From a virus: a stretch of 26,657 nt of DNA. Where the stretch lies: the IMG/VR virus record IMGVR_UViG_3300042549_001172, positions 1-26,657 of that record. One strand, 5' to 3'. Numbering within the stretch: position 1 is the first letter of the stretch; every line of letters starts with the position of its first letter. The notes beneath the pieces are model-generated. The model made no database searches and had not been told where the DNA came from. It was given only the letters and a program-made list of their open reading frames with translations. Shown one piece after another: positions 17,063 to 22,127 of the stretch. A program made the position numbers and the translations under genes.

Positions 17063-17226
17063 TGGGATGGATTGCCGCTTGTGTCTTGATTGCTTTGCTT
17101 TTGCCATTGATGGGGTTTCTTTATATTGACATCTTGGAGACTAAAAATGAAGCAAAGTCTCAGATTGAAAAAGTAGAGAAACTCAGAAGACAGGTTGAAC
17201 AAAAAGAGAGGGAGAAAGAGAAATGA
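17062..17226 (+). CDS. Small membrane protein with charged coiled coil
   Basis: A 54-residue protein from ATG 17062, which forms a TAATG junction and has GAGGAAG eight bases upstream. Residues 2-22 form a membrane helix (GWIAACVLIALLLPLMGFLY), followed by a charged heptad-like helix (EAKSQIEKVEKLRRQVEQKE). The frame is open further upstream to ATG 16939, which would add 41 basic, Pro-containing residues overlapping the previous gene by 124 bases; I favour the short form. The design (one helix plus cytoplasmic or periplasmic coil) is common in phage lysis regions, where such proteins act as holin partners or inner-membrane scaffolds. ATGA overlap follows. Confidence 0.68.
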   Translation: MGWIAACVLIALLLPLMGFLYIDILETKNEAKSQIEKVEKLRRQVEQKEREKEK

Positions 17227-17396
17227 AAATAGTTTGCTTAATGGCACTGGTTCTATTGTCTGCCTGTGAAGACAGGTTCAGATACCCTTGCCAAGACCCT
17301 CAGAATTGGCAGAATACCGAATGTAAACCCCCGATCTGTACCGCTACAGGTACTTGTCCAGAGCAACTCGTTAAACCTGAACAGGAGAAAAAGTAA
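17223..17396 (+). CDS. Small phage lipoprotein
   Basis: A 57-residue protein with a short lipoprotein signal, MKIVCLMALVLLSACEDRFR: hydrophobic core followed by lipobox LLSAC, so Cys15 would be lipidated. The mature part is short and Cys-rich (CQDPQNW, ECKPPIC, GTC), with five further cysteines, and ends in a charged tail. ATGA and TAATG junctions link it to both neighbours. I recall similar tiny lipoproteins (CEDRFRYPC type) beside holin and spanin genes in many aquatic phages; a role in lysis or superinfection interference is possible but unproven. Asp at +3, not +2, argues against inner-membrane retention by the usual rule. Confidence 0.8.
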   Translation: MKIVCLMALVLLSACEDRFRYPCQDPQNWQNTECKPPICTATGTCPEQLVKPEQEKK

Positions 17397-17719
17397 TGCC
17401 AACAGTAGGATACAAACAAAACACACGCATGACTGCTGAAGAGATTGAAGTTCGAATTTGGGCAGTCGTTATCTTCTCACTGACCATGATTCTTCTTGGC
17501 TCTGTGGCAATGTTCCTGTACTCAGTTTCATTCGTGACGCAACCCATGTCAGGCATGGCGGCAATTGATAAGGTCTACACCCAACAGATCAACACCATCA
17601 TGGTGTTCATCACTGGTGTTTTGGGTGGTGTAGCTGGTCGTAGTGCTGTTTCAGCCAGTGCCAAGGCTTTTGCCAAGGCAGATGCAGATGCTGACTCTGA
17701 CGAGCCACCAAAGCCATGA
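17396..17719 (+). CDS. Holin-like two-helix membrane protein
   Basis: A 107-residue protein with two predicted membrane helices: IWAVVIFSLTMILLGSVAMF (residues about 22-45) and INTIMVFITGVLGGVAGRSA (about 65-85). The C-terminal tail is charged (DADADSDEPPKP). Size, helix number and its place before Rz/Rz1 and endolysin fit a class II-like holin, which makes inner-membrane holes that release endolysin. The start forms TAATG with the lipoprotein stop. Holins have no catalytic motif, so this is assigned by topology and neighbourhood; another small membrane protein in this cassette could be the true holin. Confidence 0.72.
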   Translation: MPTVGYKQNTRMTAEEIEVRIWAVVIFSLTMILLGSVAMFLYSVSFVTQPMSGMAAIDKVYTQQINTIMVFITGVLGGVAGRSAVSASAKAFAKADADADSDEPPKP

Positions 17720-18198
17720 GCCTGTTCAACCCTTATGTAATTCTTGGCATCGTCTTGGCGGTGCTGAGTGCTTTTGGCAGTGGGTACTGGAAAGGTTCAG
17801 AGGATGAGATTACTCGTCAGCAACTTGAGATTGCGAAACTCAATGCTGAAGCTAGGCAGAAAGAACAAATCCTAGTCTCAGCAATCCAAACCCAAGCCAC
17901 TAAACTTCAGAAAGCAAATCAAGATGCAAAACTTGTTCAACAAAAGCGTAATGCTGACATTGATTCTGGTGCTTTACGGTTGCGGATTCCTGTCAAAGCA
18001 ACCCACTGCCCCGTACAAACCACCACAGATACCGCCCCTGCCAGCGGAGATAGCGGTCAAGAGAGAGCCGAACTTGACGCAGAGACTGCTAAATCTCTTG
18101 TCACCATCACAGACGATGGAGACGAAGCCATTAGACAACTTACCGCCTGTCAGCAAGCCTACGAATCCATCTACGAAACCTTGAAAGGAAAACCATGA
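17716..18198 (+). CDS. Rz: Rz-like i-spanin
   Basis: A 160-residue protein with an N-terminal membrane helix (FNPYVILGIVLAVLSAFGSG) and a periplasmic coiled coil (ITRQQLEIAKLNAEARQKEQ and onward). The C-terminal half has Cys and Thr residues (ATHCPVQTTTDTAPASGD) and the usual ending with a conserved Cys (IRQLTACQQAYESIYETL). I-spanins span the periplasm and, with the lipoprotein Rz1, fuse inner and outer membranes in the last step of lysis. A nested Rz1 ORF in the +1 frame confirms the pair. ATGA overlaps connect it to the holin-like gene and to the endolysin. Confidence 0.88.
   Translation: MSLFNPYVILGIVLAVLSAFGSGYWKGSEDEITRQQLEIAKLNAEARQKEQILVSAIQTQATKLQKANQDAKLVQQKRNADIDSGALRLRIPVKATHCPVQTTTDTAPASGDSGQERAELDAETAKSLVTITDDGDEAIRQLTACQQAYESIYETLKGKP
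17924..18184 (+). CDS. Rz1: Rz1-like o-spanin, nested inside Rz in the +1 frame
   Basis: An 86-residue lipoprotein read entirely within the Rz gene. The signal is MQNLFNKSVMLTLILVLYGC, with a lipobox-like LYGC giving lipidated Cys20. The mature protein is Pro-rich (KQPTAPYKPPQIPPLPAEIA), has the common LTQRLLNLLSP element and ends in PPVSKPTNPSTKP. Pro-rich mature regions and nesting within Rz are hallmarks of o-spanins (lambda Rz1 is the known example). It would sit in the outer membrane and bind the Rz C-terminus. A later ATG at 17951 is possible but would leave a very short signal. Confidence 0.86.
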   Translation: MQNLFNKSVMLTLILVLYGCGFLSKQPTAPYKPPQIPPLPAEIAVKREPNLTQRLLNLLSPSQTMETKPLDNLPPVSKPTNPSTKP

Positions 18199-18659
18199 AC
18201 TTATCAGCCAACTTCACCCTAAAAGAACTCACCAAGTCAGACACTGCCACTCGTTTGGGTTTAGACAATACACCTGATGAACAGGCACTTGAGAACTTGA
18301 AGACTCTTTGCGAAAAGGTATTGCAACCAGTTCGTGAACACTTTGGTAAGTCTGTCACCGTGAACTCTGGCTATCGTAGCCCTGAGTCCAATGCCGCTGT
18401 AGGAGGTTCTAAGACCAGTGACCATTGCAAGGGTCAGGCGGCAGATATTGAGATTACTGGTGTTGCCAATGCTGATCTGGCTCAATGGATTATGGACAAC
18501 TTGGACTACACACAATTGATCTTAGAGTTCTATACCCAAGGAGTCCCCGATTCAGGTTGGGTTCATGTTAGCTATGACCCAAACAACCTGAAGAAACAAG
18601 AGTTGACTGCCACTAAGATAGCTGGTAAGACTACTTATCTGAATGGACTTGTAGCTTAA
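18195..18659 (+). CDS. Endolysin, peptidase M15-type
   Basis: A 154-residue protein with the M15_3-like zinc peptidase core: NSGYRSPESNAAVGGSKTSD then H77 in SDHCKGQAADIE, with D84 as the second ligand and H124 in GWVHVSY as the third. These His-Asp-His positions match the known D-Ala-D-Ala carboxypeptidase/endolysin fold. The N-terminus is FTLKELTKSDTATRLGLDN, usual for this group. It cleaves peptide cross-links in peptidoglycan at lysis. There is no signal peptide, so it needs the holin to reach the wall. It overlaps Rz as ATGA; its last 29 bases overlap the converging minus-strand gene. Confidence 0.92.
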   Translation: MNLSANFTLKELTKSDTATRLGLDNTPDEQALENLKTLCEKVLQPVREHFGKSVTVNSGYRSPESNAAVGGSKTSDHCKGQAADIEITGVANADLAQWIMDNLDYTQLILEFYTQGVPDSGWVHVSYDPNNLKKQELTATKIAGKTTYLNGLVA

Positions 18660-18816
18660 TCTGAGTCTTGCAGAAGTGTTTGGAGATAAGGTGTTCGTAC
18701 AGAATCACCTCTCCACACTTCTGGCATAACCAAGCTACGCCTTGGTCAACCTTAGTCTCCCTCTCGCCTCGCAGACCTCTGCTTCTGCCATAAAAGGTGC
18801 GTATCTTGACGATCAT
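18631..18816 (-). CDS. Small zinc-finger-like protein, last gene of the minus operon
   Basis: A 61-residue basic protein with a compact Cys/His cluster: C31QKC34 then H42, H47 and C49 (WLCQKCGEVILYEHLISKHF). The spacing is zinc-finger-like. The N-terminal 29 residues are Arg-rich (KIRTFYGRSRGLRGERETK). Start ATG 18816 overlaps the upstream stop as ATGA. The 3' end runs 29 bases into the endolysin gene on the other strand. I do not recognise a family. A nucleic-acid-binding or host-targeting role would fit an early small protein, but this is inference. Confidence 0.68.
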   Translation of the reverse strand: MIVKIRTFYGRSRGLRGERETKVDQGVAWLCQKCGEVILYEHLISKHFCKTQIKLQVHSDK

Positions 18817-18995
18817 TTCTTAGCATTTGCCTTTGAGTAGGTGAGGCATTGCTTGCGTTCATTTAAAGACTGCTCTGTCTTCCTGATCTGCTCTCTGCGT
18901 TTCAAACCAAGAATTTTGCCATTATTTATCATCTTCAACTCAGCATCTCTTGTCCAGATTGATGGTTGACCCTTGTAGTCCCATGCTGAATTCAT
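18813..18995 (-). CDS. Small basic hypothetical protein
   Basis: A 60-residue protein, MNSAWDYKGQPSIWTRDAEL, continuing with a basic helical region (LGLKRREQIRKTEQSLNERK) and ending KANAKK. The Trp-containing start and Lys/Arg-rich helix could bind nucleic acid, but there is no recognisable family motif. It is ATGA-coupled to the genes on both sides, so it is cotranslated within the minus operon. Function unknown. Confidence 0.68.
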   Translation of the reverse strand: MNSAWDYKGQPSIWTRDAELKMINNGKILGLKRREQIRKTEQSLNERKQCLTYSKANAKK

Positions 18996-19282
18996 GTGTT
19001 GAGTTCCTTTAATTTAGATTCAATGTAGTCAATGACTGCCTCAATGCCATCGGGTGCGTCTTGCATATACTTAGCGCACAAGCGGTCTTCTTTTGCCAGC
19101 CCTACCCATGTGCGCTGTGCCAAGGCTTTGGCGGCTACCAGTTTGGCACAATGTACAAGTTGTTCTAGCGTCATTGGCACAATTAAGCCCTTAATTGATG
19201 ACCAATCAAACTTTGCCCATTCTGTATAAACATCAGGACAGCCAGCCTGTCTTGCCATCTCAATGATTTCATCTTGTGTCAT
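18992..19282 (-). CDS. Conserved small phage protein
   Basis: A 96-residue protein beginning MTQDEIIEMARQAGC. This start, with ARQAG followed by a variable middle and a C-terminal helix, is one I recall as common in phages of Burkholderiales and related bacteria, always uncharacterised. The middle has LEQLVHCAKLVAAKALAQRT and the end AVIDYIESKLKELNT. Mostly helical, without membrane or metal motifs. ATGA overlap at both ends places it firmly in the operon. Function unknown; its neighbourhood suggests an early host-interaction or regulatory role. Confidence 0.75.
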   Translation of the reverse strand: MTQDEIIEMARQAGCPDVYTEWAKFDWSSIKGLIVPMTLEQLVHCAKLVAAKALAQRTWVGLAKEDRLCAKYMQDAPDGIEAVIDYIESKLKELNT

Positions 19283-19458
19283 TTCTTCATCCCCCGAATA
19301 AAAATCCCAAACGAATCAAGAGTATCTTTGCCGAACCCTTGCATCTTCTCAATCTCAAGTACAACCTGTTCAAGGATGTCGTTCCTCAACTCGTCATATA
19401 CCTCTTGTTGGGTTTTGTACTCCTCAACCTGTCTCTTCCTGTTCAATGATTCATTCAT
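19279..19458 (-). CDS. Small coiled-coil protein
   Basis: A 59-residue, highly charged helical protein (MNESLNRKRQVEEYKTQQEV, then DELRNDILEQVVLEIEKMQG). ATG 19458 is chosen over the in-frame TTG at 19464 because CAGGAG stands seven bases upstream of it. It overlaps the upstream gene by eight bases and the downstream gene as ATGA. Heptad-like spacing suggests self-assembly or pairing with the coiled-coil protein encoded just upstream (19451-19669). Function unknown. Confidence 0.65.
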   Translation of the reverse strand: MNESLNRKRQVEEYKTQQEVYDELRNDILEQVVLEIEKMQGFGKDTLDSFGIFIRGMKK

Positions 19459-19669
19459 GTCCAAACTCCTGAAGTTCTGTGATGCGTTTGTAAAGCCTAA
19501 AGATTCTTTGCTCGTTGTAGTTCACAATGGCTTGCGAATATTCAACTGAAGTCTCTGCTTGCAACTTGGCAAGTTGTGCCTCAACCAGTTCCTTTTGCAC
19601 CATCTCCAAAGGAGTTTTTGGTCTGAGCAAATCCTTTACATACTTGATTGTTAAATCTCTCCAGTTCAT
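19451..19669 (-). CDS. Small coiled-coil protein (MNWRDLT type)
   Basis: A 72-residue helical protein: MNWRDLTIKYVKDLLRPKTP, then LEMVQKELVEAQLAKLQAET and a YN-containing tail. The start, RPKTPLEM and the Glu/Ala/Leu coil resemble a phage family I recall, commonly beginning MNW and containing RPKTPLEMA-RELA. No function is assigned to that family. ATG 19669 overlaps the upstream stop as ATGA. It could pair with the 59-residue coil downstream. Confidence 0.72.
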   Translation of the reverse strand: MNWRDLTIKYVKDLLRPKTPLEMVQKELVEAQLAKLQAETSVEYSQAIVNYNEQRIFRLYKRITELQEFGHE

Positions 19670-20022
19670 GCCTTTTTCCTTTTGCTGTGGCTGATGACCA
19701 AAACTCTTTCAACCTTTTCCTTGGTCACGAATCGGTGCAAGTTTGCACACTCGTAGCGTCTGTAGGTTGACTTGTCTGACCTATCTCGTGTTTCTAGGGT
19801 TCTCACCCACTTCTCACAAACTGGACATTTCACTCTTGTTCGCTTTCTCTTAGTAGCCAAAAAACAAATGCTACGCAGACTGCTATTCCCAATGCGAATC
19901 CGAATATCACTATCAGCATGAAACTTACTATGGTTTCTAGCATTTGTTGTCTCCTTAGAGTCAAAGTAAAAGAGTGCGCCAGCACAAAGCAAAGCTATGA
20001 TGACTTTGTGCCAGTGGCTCAT
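19666..20022 (-). CDS. Zinc-ribbon protein; 118-residue frame with likely internal GTG start
   Basis: From ATG 20022 the frame gives 118 residues: a hydrophobic N-terminal segment (KVIIALLCAGALFYFDSKE), an odd His/Arg-rich middle, then a zinc ribbon. The ribbon starts at about residue 64 with KCPVCEKWVRTLETRDR and later YRRYECANLHRFVT, giving Cys, Cys, Cys and His ligands. Phage ribbons of this type normally begin at MKCPVC, which here corresponds to GTG 19833 and yields 55 residues (19666-19833). That GTG overlaps the stop of a 37-codon ORF in another frame as GTGA. So the region may encode two or three small proteins. ATG 20022 is ATGA-coupled upstream, so the long form may also be made. 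A DNA-binding or regulatory role is likely by family; target unknown. Confidence 0.66.
   Translation of the reverse strand: MSHWHKVIIALLCAGALFYFDSKETTNARNHSKFHADSDIRIRIGNSSLRSICFLATKRKRTRVKCPVCEKWVRTLETRDRSDKSTYRRYECANLHRFVTKEKVERVLVISHSKRKKA
19830..19943 (-). CDS. Hidden 37-residue single-helix membrane protein
   Basis: Lies in another frame inside the 118-codon ORF. ATG 19943 has a perfect AAGGAG six to seven bases upstream. The product is MLETIVSFMLIVIFGFALGI followed by AVCVAFVFWLL and a charged end RESEQE, a clear single membrane helix of about 27 residues. Its TGA overlaps the GTG start of the zinc ribbon (GTGA), matching the coupling style of this operon. Too short for standard length cut-offs. 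Function unknown; small phage membrane proteins often act in lysis control or host exclusion. Confidence 0.6.
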   Translation of the reverse strand: MLETIVSFMLIVIFGFALGIAVCVAFVFWLLRESEQE

Positions 20023-20282
20023 TTTGTTGCAACAATCAATTCAATCTCAGTATCCTTGAGTTGCTCCTTGATAATTGTCAACTCTTGCTCAATGACCGTG
20101 AGTTTCTTGTCCATGCGTTCTCTGGTCAACTTCTCAGCGTGGCAGTACCCAATCAAGGATGCGTCAGTTGCCACCTTGCGGATGAGTTGAATGATCTGGT
20201 CACGACTCATAAAGCCACCAGCGATATCTTTGGATGGCGCAATCTTGGCAATCAATTCTTCTAAGTCTTTTTCGATGCTCAT
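20019..20282 (-). CDS. Small helical protein of unknown function
   Basis: An 87-residue protein from ATG 20282 (MSIEKDLEELIAKIAPSKDI), chosen over an in-frame ATG 30 bases upstream because it makes an ATGA junction. Residues 20-45 have a possible helix pair (SRDQIIQLIRKVATDASLIG). The C-terminal half is a charged coil (LTVIEQELTIIKEQLKDTEI). No metal or membrane motif. It is coupled to the zinc-ribbon frame downstream. It could be a small oligomeric regulator, but I do not recognise it. Confidence 0.68.
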   Translation of the reverse strand: MSIEKDLEELIAKIAPSKDIAGGFMSRDQIIQLIRKVATDASLIGYCHAEKLTRERMDKKLTVIEQELTIIKEQLKDTEIELIVATK

Positions 20283-20527
20283 GCTGTCTCTCCTTGTTGG
20301 TATGTGTTCCATGCAGTTTGTAGTGCGGTGAAGTTCATGGGTGCAATGGTGACTGTGGACAGGAACAGACCCTTACCATGCGTTCTGCGCCCCCAATCGT
20401 CTGTTGCCTTGGTGTTCGTGAGTTCACCCTTTTTGACTGCGCTATAGACGCTATTAGGTTTGAACCCTGCCTCTACAAGGTCTTCCATAGTGCGAGGTTC
20501 TTGGCAGAAGTCTTGTAGTGGTGTCAT
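20279..20527 (-). CDS. Possible helix-turn-helix small protein
   Basis: An 82-residue protein. Residues 11-34 (PRTMEDLVEAGFKPNSVYSA and VKKG) read as a helix-turn-helix: a helix, a Gly turn, then NSVYSAVKKGEL as recognition helix. The continuation ELTNTKATDDWGRRTHGKGL resembles the wing of winged-helix regulators. The C-terminal third is polar and helical. ATG 20527 overlaps the upstream stop as ATGA. It may regulate this operon or host genes; family not recognised, so the call rests on pattern only. Confidence 0.62.
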   Translation of the reverse strand: MTPLQDFCQEPRTMEDLVEAGFKPNSVYSAVKKGELTNTKATDDWGRRTHGKGLFLSTVTIAPMNFTALQTAWNTYQQGETA

Positions 20528-20616
20528 TTCACTAACTCCTTTGCAATCTCAATCAAGAAAGGCACAGCCAGAATCAAGCCCACTAGGGTGGCTTGCAGGG
20601 TTTGCTTAAGCGTCAT
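20524..20616 (-). CDS. Hidden 30-residue membrane protein
   Basis: Three consecutive ATGs end at 20616. GAGGAG lies seven bases before the third (20616), which gives MTLKQTLQATLVGLILAVPF followed by LIEIAKELVK. This is one membrane helix with a basic start and amphipathic end. The frame is open upstream to 20748, but that part is antisense-like sequence overlapping the 20606-20758 gene in another frame. Stop overlaps the next ATG as ATGA. Function unknown; the size and form match small membrane peptides of phage early regions. Confidence 0.6.
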   Translation of the reverse strand: MTLKQTLQATLVGLILAVPFLIEIAKELVK

Positions 20617-20758
20617 CATCATTCTCCTCACAGAGTTCACAGGTTGGGTGGTCAGGGTCACGGCAGTCGGGGTGGTTGAGCAGTTGGAATCGGTAGCGTC
20701 TGAGGTGACGAGCCTCAGACTTGATCTCCTCTGCTTCTGAATCATCAATGGGGTACAT
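20606..20758 (-). CDS. Hidden 50-residue acidic protein with Cys/His cluster
   Basis: ATG 20758 follows AAGGA by five bases. The product begins MYPIDDSEAEEIKSEARHLR, continues with a basic stretch (RYRFQLLNHP) and a Cys/His group: H29, C32, H37, C40 and C43 (HPDCRDPDHPTCELC), ending in acidic DDDA. The cluster could bind one zinc ion. Its last 11 bases overlap the 30-residue membrane gene. Below common size cut-offs, but with a good start signal and coding-like sequence. Function unknown. Confidence 0.62.
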   Translation of the reverse strand: MYPIDDSEAEEIKSEARHLRRYRFQLLNHPDCRDPDHPTCELCEENDDDA

Positions 20759-20774
20759 GGTGTTCCTTAAATTT

Positions 20775-20790
20775 GGGGGTCTATGCCCCC
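20775..20790 (-). terminator. Intergenic G/C hairpin in the minus operon
   Basis: GGGGG at 20775-20779 pairs with CCCCC at 20786-20790 around a six-base loop, between two minus-strand genes. On the minus strand it lacks a T-run, so it is more likely an mRNA-processing or stabilising element than a terminator. Bases 20785-20797 are identical to 21058-21070 (13 bases), at a second hairpin. Confidence 0.4.
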
Positions 20791-20799
20791 TTGGGTTGG

Positions 20800-21021
20800 T
20801 TAGTTAACGACTCTCAGAACACCAGTGTGACCAGTGCCTTTTAAGAACTCGACCATTTCGGCAAGCAATTCCTTTTTGGAATTTGCAGAGAACTCAATGG
20901 GTGTATCTGCAAGATCGACAATATTGGTGCGAATATTGATGCCCTCAATCTCGCCAAGAAAATACTCGCCAGAGTAGCAGTCATCTTTTTCGTACACATA
21001 TGCTTTGTAAATTTTTGTCAT
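20800..21021 (-). CDS. Small hypothetical protein
   Basis: A 73-residue protein (MTKIYKAYVYEKDDCYSGEY, then FLGEIEGINIRTN and PIEFSANSKKELLAEMVEFL). Beta-strand-rich first half and an amphipathic helix around residues 46-62 give a small alpha/beta fold faintly like HicB-type domains, but there is no clear motif match. AGGAG lies seven bases upstream of ATG 21021. Flanked on both sides by G/C hairpins sharing a 13-base repeat, so its message may be processed as a unit. Function unknown. Confidence 0.7.
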   Translation of the reverse strand: MTKIYKAYVYEKDDCYSGEYFLGEIEGINIRTNIVDLADTPIEFSANSKKELLAEMVEFLKGTGHTGVLRVVN

Positions 21022-21048
21022 TTCAATTCTCCTGTTAGGTTGAAAGAT

Positions 21049-21062
21049 GGGGCTTGCGCCCC
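21049..21062 (-). terminator. Intergenic G/C hairpin in the minus operon
   Basis: GGGGC at 21049-21053 pairs with GCCCC at 21058-21062 around four bases. Read on the minus strand it is followed by ATCTTTC, a weak T-tract, and lies just after the stop of the first minus gene. It may be a leaky terminator or processing site. Confidence 0.45.
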
Positions 21063-21069
21063 CTTGGGT

Positions 21070-21276
21070 TTAGTAAATTGTGAATCCAATTAATTCATTG
21101 ATGTCGTGACCCGCTTCTTCAGCCACTTGACCAGCTCTGCTACAAGCCGCCAAGTACAAAGATTTGTCACTTGTTGGGTCAACTGCATTCTCAGCATCAA
21201 CGCACATATCAGAAAGGTCTAAGCCAGTTTGCTTTTCAATCACTTGAAGTTTTTGGATTAGTTCTGAGTAGGTCAT
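21070..21276 (-). CDS. First gene of the minus operon, small hypothetical protein
   Basis: A 68-residue protein from ATG 21276 (MTYSELIQKLQVIEKQTGLD, then LSDMCVDAENAVDPTSDKSL and AGQVAEEAGHDINELIG). AGGAA is seven to eight bases upstream. The frame continues upstream across the promoter, but those codons would lie before the predicted transcript start, so they are excluded. Helical, acidic, with no recognised family. As the promoter-proximal gene it should be the most abundant early product on this strand. Confidence 0.7.
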   Translation of the reverse strand: MTYSELIQKLQVIEKQTGLDLSDMCVDAENAVDPTSDKSLYLAACSRAGQVAEEAGHDINELIGFTIY

Positions 21277-21310
21277 TTTGTTTTTCCTGTTTGCTTTATT
21301 GATGTAGTGA

Positions 21311-21338
21311 ATCATATACCGATTAACTACCTTGTCAA
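21311..21338 (-). promoter_or_regulatory. Leftward sigma70-type promoter
   Basis: On the minus strand, TTGACA (21338-21333) and TATGAT (21316-21311) are separated by 16 bases. The -35 is perfect and the -10 has one mismatch. Transcription would begin near 21304 and run through all the minus-strand genes. Confidence 0.8.
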
Positions 21339-21354
21339 CTACCCTATAACTAAT
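21325..21354. repeat. Short AACTACC direct repeats over the leftward promoter
   Basis: AACTACC occurs at 21325-21331 and 21337-21343, exactly 12 bases apart and flanking or overlapping the leftward -35. A related AACTAAT is at 21348-21354, and AACTC/AACTA at 21366-21375. Candidate operator for the adjacent Cro/CI-type protein. Confidence 0.5.
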
Positions 21355-21391
21355 CCCCCACAATTAACTCAACTATTAAATCACAAAGGGC

Positions 21392-21420
21392 TTGACCAAT
21401 GGATTAAAAGTCTTTAGACT
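21392..21420 (+). promoter_or_regulatory. Rightward promoter for the repressor-like gene
   Basis: TTGACC (21392-21397) and TAGACT (21415-21420) with a 17-base spacer. The -35 matches five of six, the -10 four of six. The start of transcription would be near 21427, only about four bases before ATG 21431. Confidence 0.6.
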
Positions 21421-21430
21421 CCTCCCCACT

Positions 21431-21661
21431 ATGAACACACAAACTATGCAAACCATTGAAAACATTAAGGAAAAGGCTGAAGTAGCTGGCTACACCATCA
21501 CCGATGTTGCTCGTCATGCTGGCTTTCACCCTGCTCAAGTCAGCCGATACGCCACAGGTAAAACCATACCACTTGTGACAACCATCAGGCGGCTAGATGA
21601 GTCGGTAGATTCCCTGATTCAGGCTCGTTTTAAGGCTATCAGAGGGCTTCTCAATGACTAG
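21431..21661 (+). CDS. Cro/CI-type helix-turn-helix regulator
   Basis: A 76-residue protein with an HTH of the Cro/CI kind at residues about 18-45: AGYTITDVARHAGFHPAQVS and RYATGKTIPLVTTIRRL. The start ATG 21431 is chosen because upstream in-frame TTG 21392 lies inside the -35 box. There is no Shine-Dalgarno element, and the promoter places the RNA start about four bases ahead, so the mRNA may be almost leaderless, as for lambda cI from PRM. It probably binds the repeats in the adjacent divergent control region and balances the two operons. Overlaps the resolvase gene by eight bases. Confidence 0.82.
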   Translation: MNTQTMQTIENIKEKAEVAGYTITDVARHAGFHPAQVSRYATGKTIPLVTTIRRLDESVDSLIQARFKAIRGLLND

Positions 21662-22127
21662 GCGCACCATTGGTATTGATTGCGGTCTGAATGGTGCTCT
21701 TGCCCTCATAGTCGATGGGGAACTGGTCAAGGTTGAGGATATGCCTACAGTCACCCTCACCAGAAACGGCAAGAACAAGCGTCAGGTGTCAGTGCCTGAA
21801 CTGGTTCAGATCGTCAAGGACTTTGACCCCAACGAAGCATTCACCGAAAAAGTGTTTGCTATGAGTGGGCAGGGCGTGACTTCAGTCTTTTCTCTGGGGC
21901 GCAGTCTTGGGGTTGTAGAGGGAGTGTTAACAGCCCTACAGATCAAGACCACCATGATGACACCACAGACTTGGATTAAAGCAATGGGTGTTGTTGGTGG
22001 TAAGGATGGGTCAAGAGCCAGAGCGATGGAGTTGTTTCCTGAACACATGAGCCTCTTTAAGAGGGTCAAGGATGATGGGCGTAGTGATGCCAGTTTGATT
22101 GCACTTTGGGGGTATCGCAATGGATGA
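21654..22127 (+). CDS. RuvC-like Holliday junction resolvase
   Basis: A 157-residue protein with the RuvC/RNase H-fold layout: first acidic residue D9 in RTIGIDCGLNGALALIVDG, second E65 in AFTEKVFAMSGQG, and the C-terminal pair D141 and D145 in KRVKDDGRSDASLIALWG. These match the four catalytic acids of RuvC, which bind Mg and cut four-way junctions. The middle GRSLGVVEGVLTALQ and TPQTWIKAMG are usual for phage members. It would resolve replication and recombination branches before packaging. It overlaps both the regulator and the next gene by eight bases. Confidence 0.87.
   Translation: MTRRTIGIDCGLNGALALIVDGELVKVEDMPTVTLTRNGKNKRQVSVPELVQIVKDFDPNEAFTEKVFAMSGQGVTSVFSLGRSLGVVEGVLTALQIKTTMMTPQTWIKAMGVVGGKDGSRARAMELFPEHMSLFKRVKDDGRSDASLIALWGYRNG

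Noticed and set aside
18660-18830. Possible tRNA or noncoding RNA after the endolysin
   Set aside because: No cloverleaf or CCA end; the stretch is explained by the 18631-18816 minus-strand gene.
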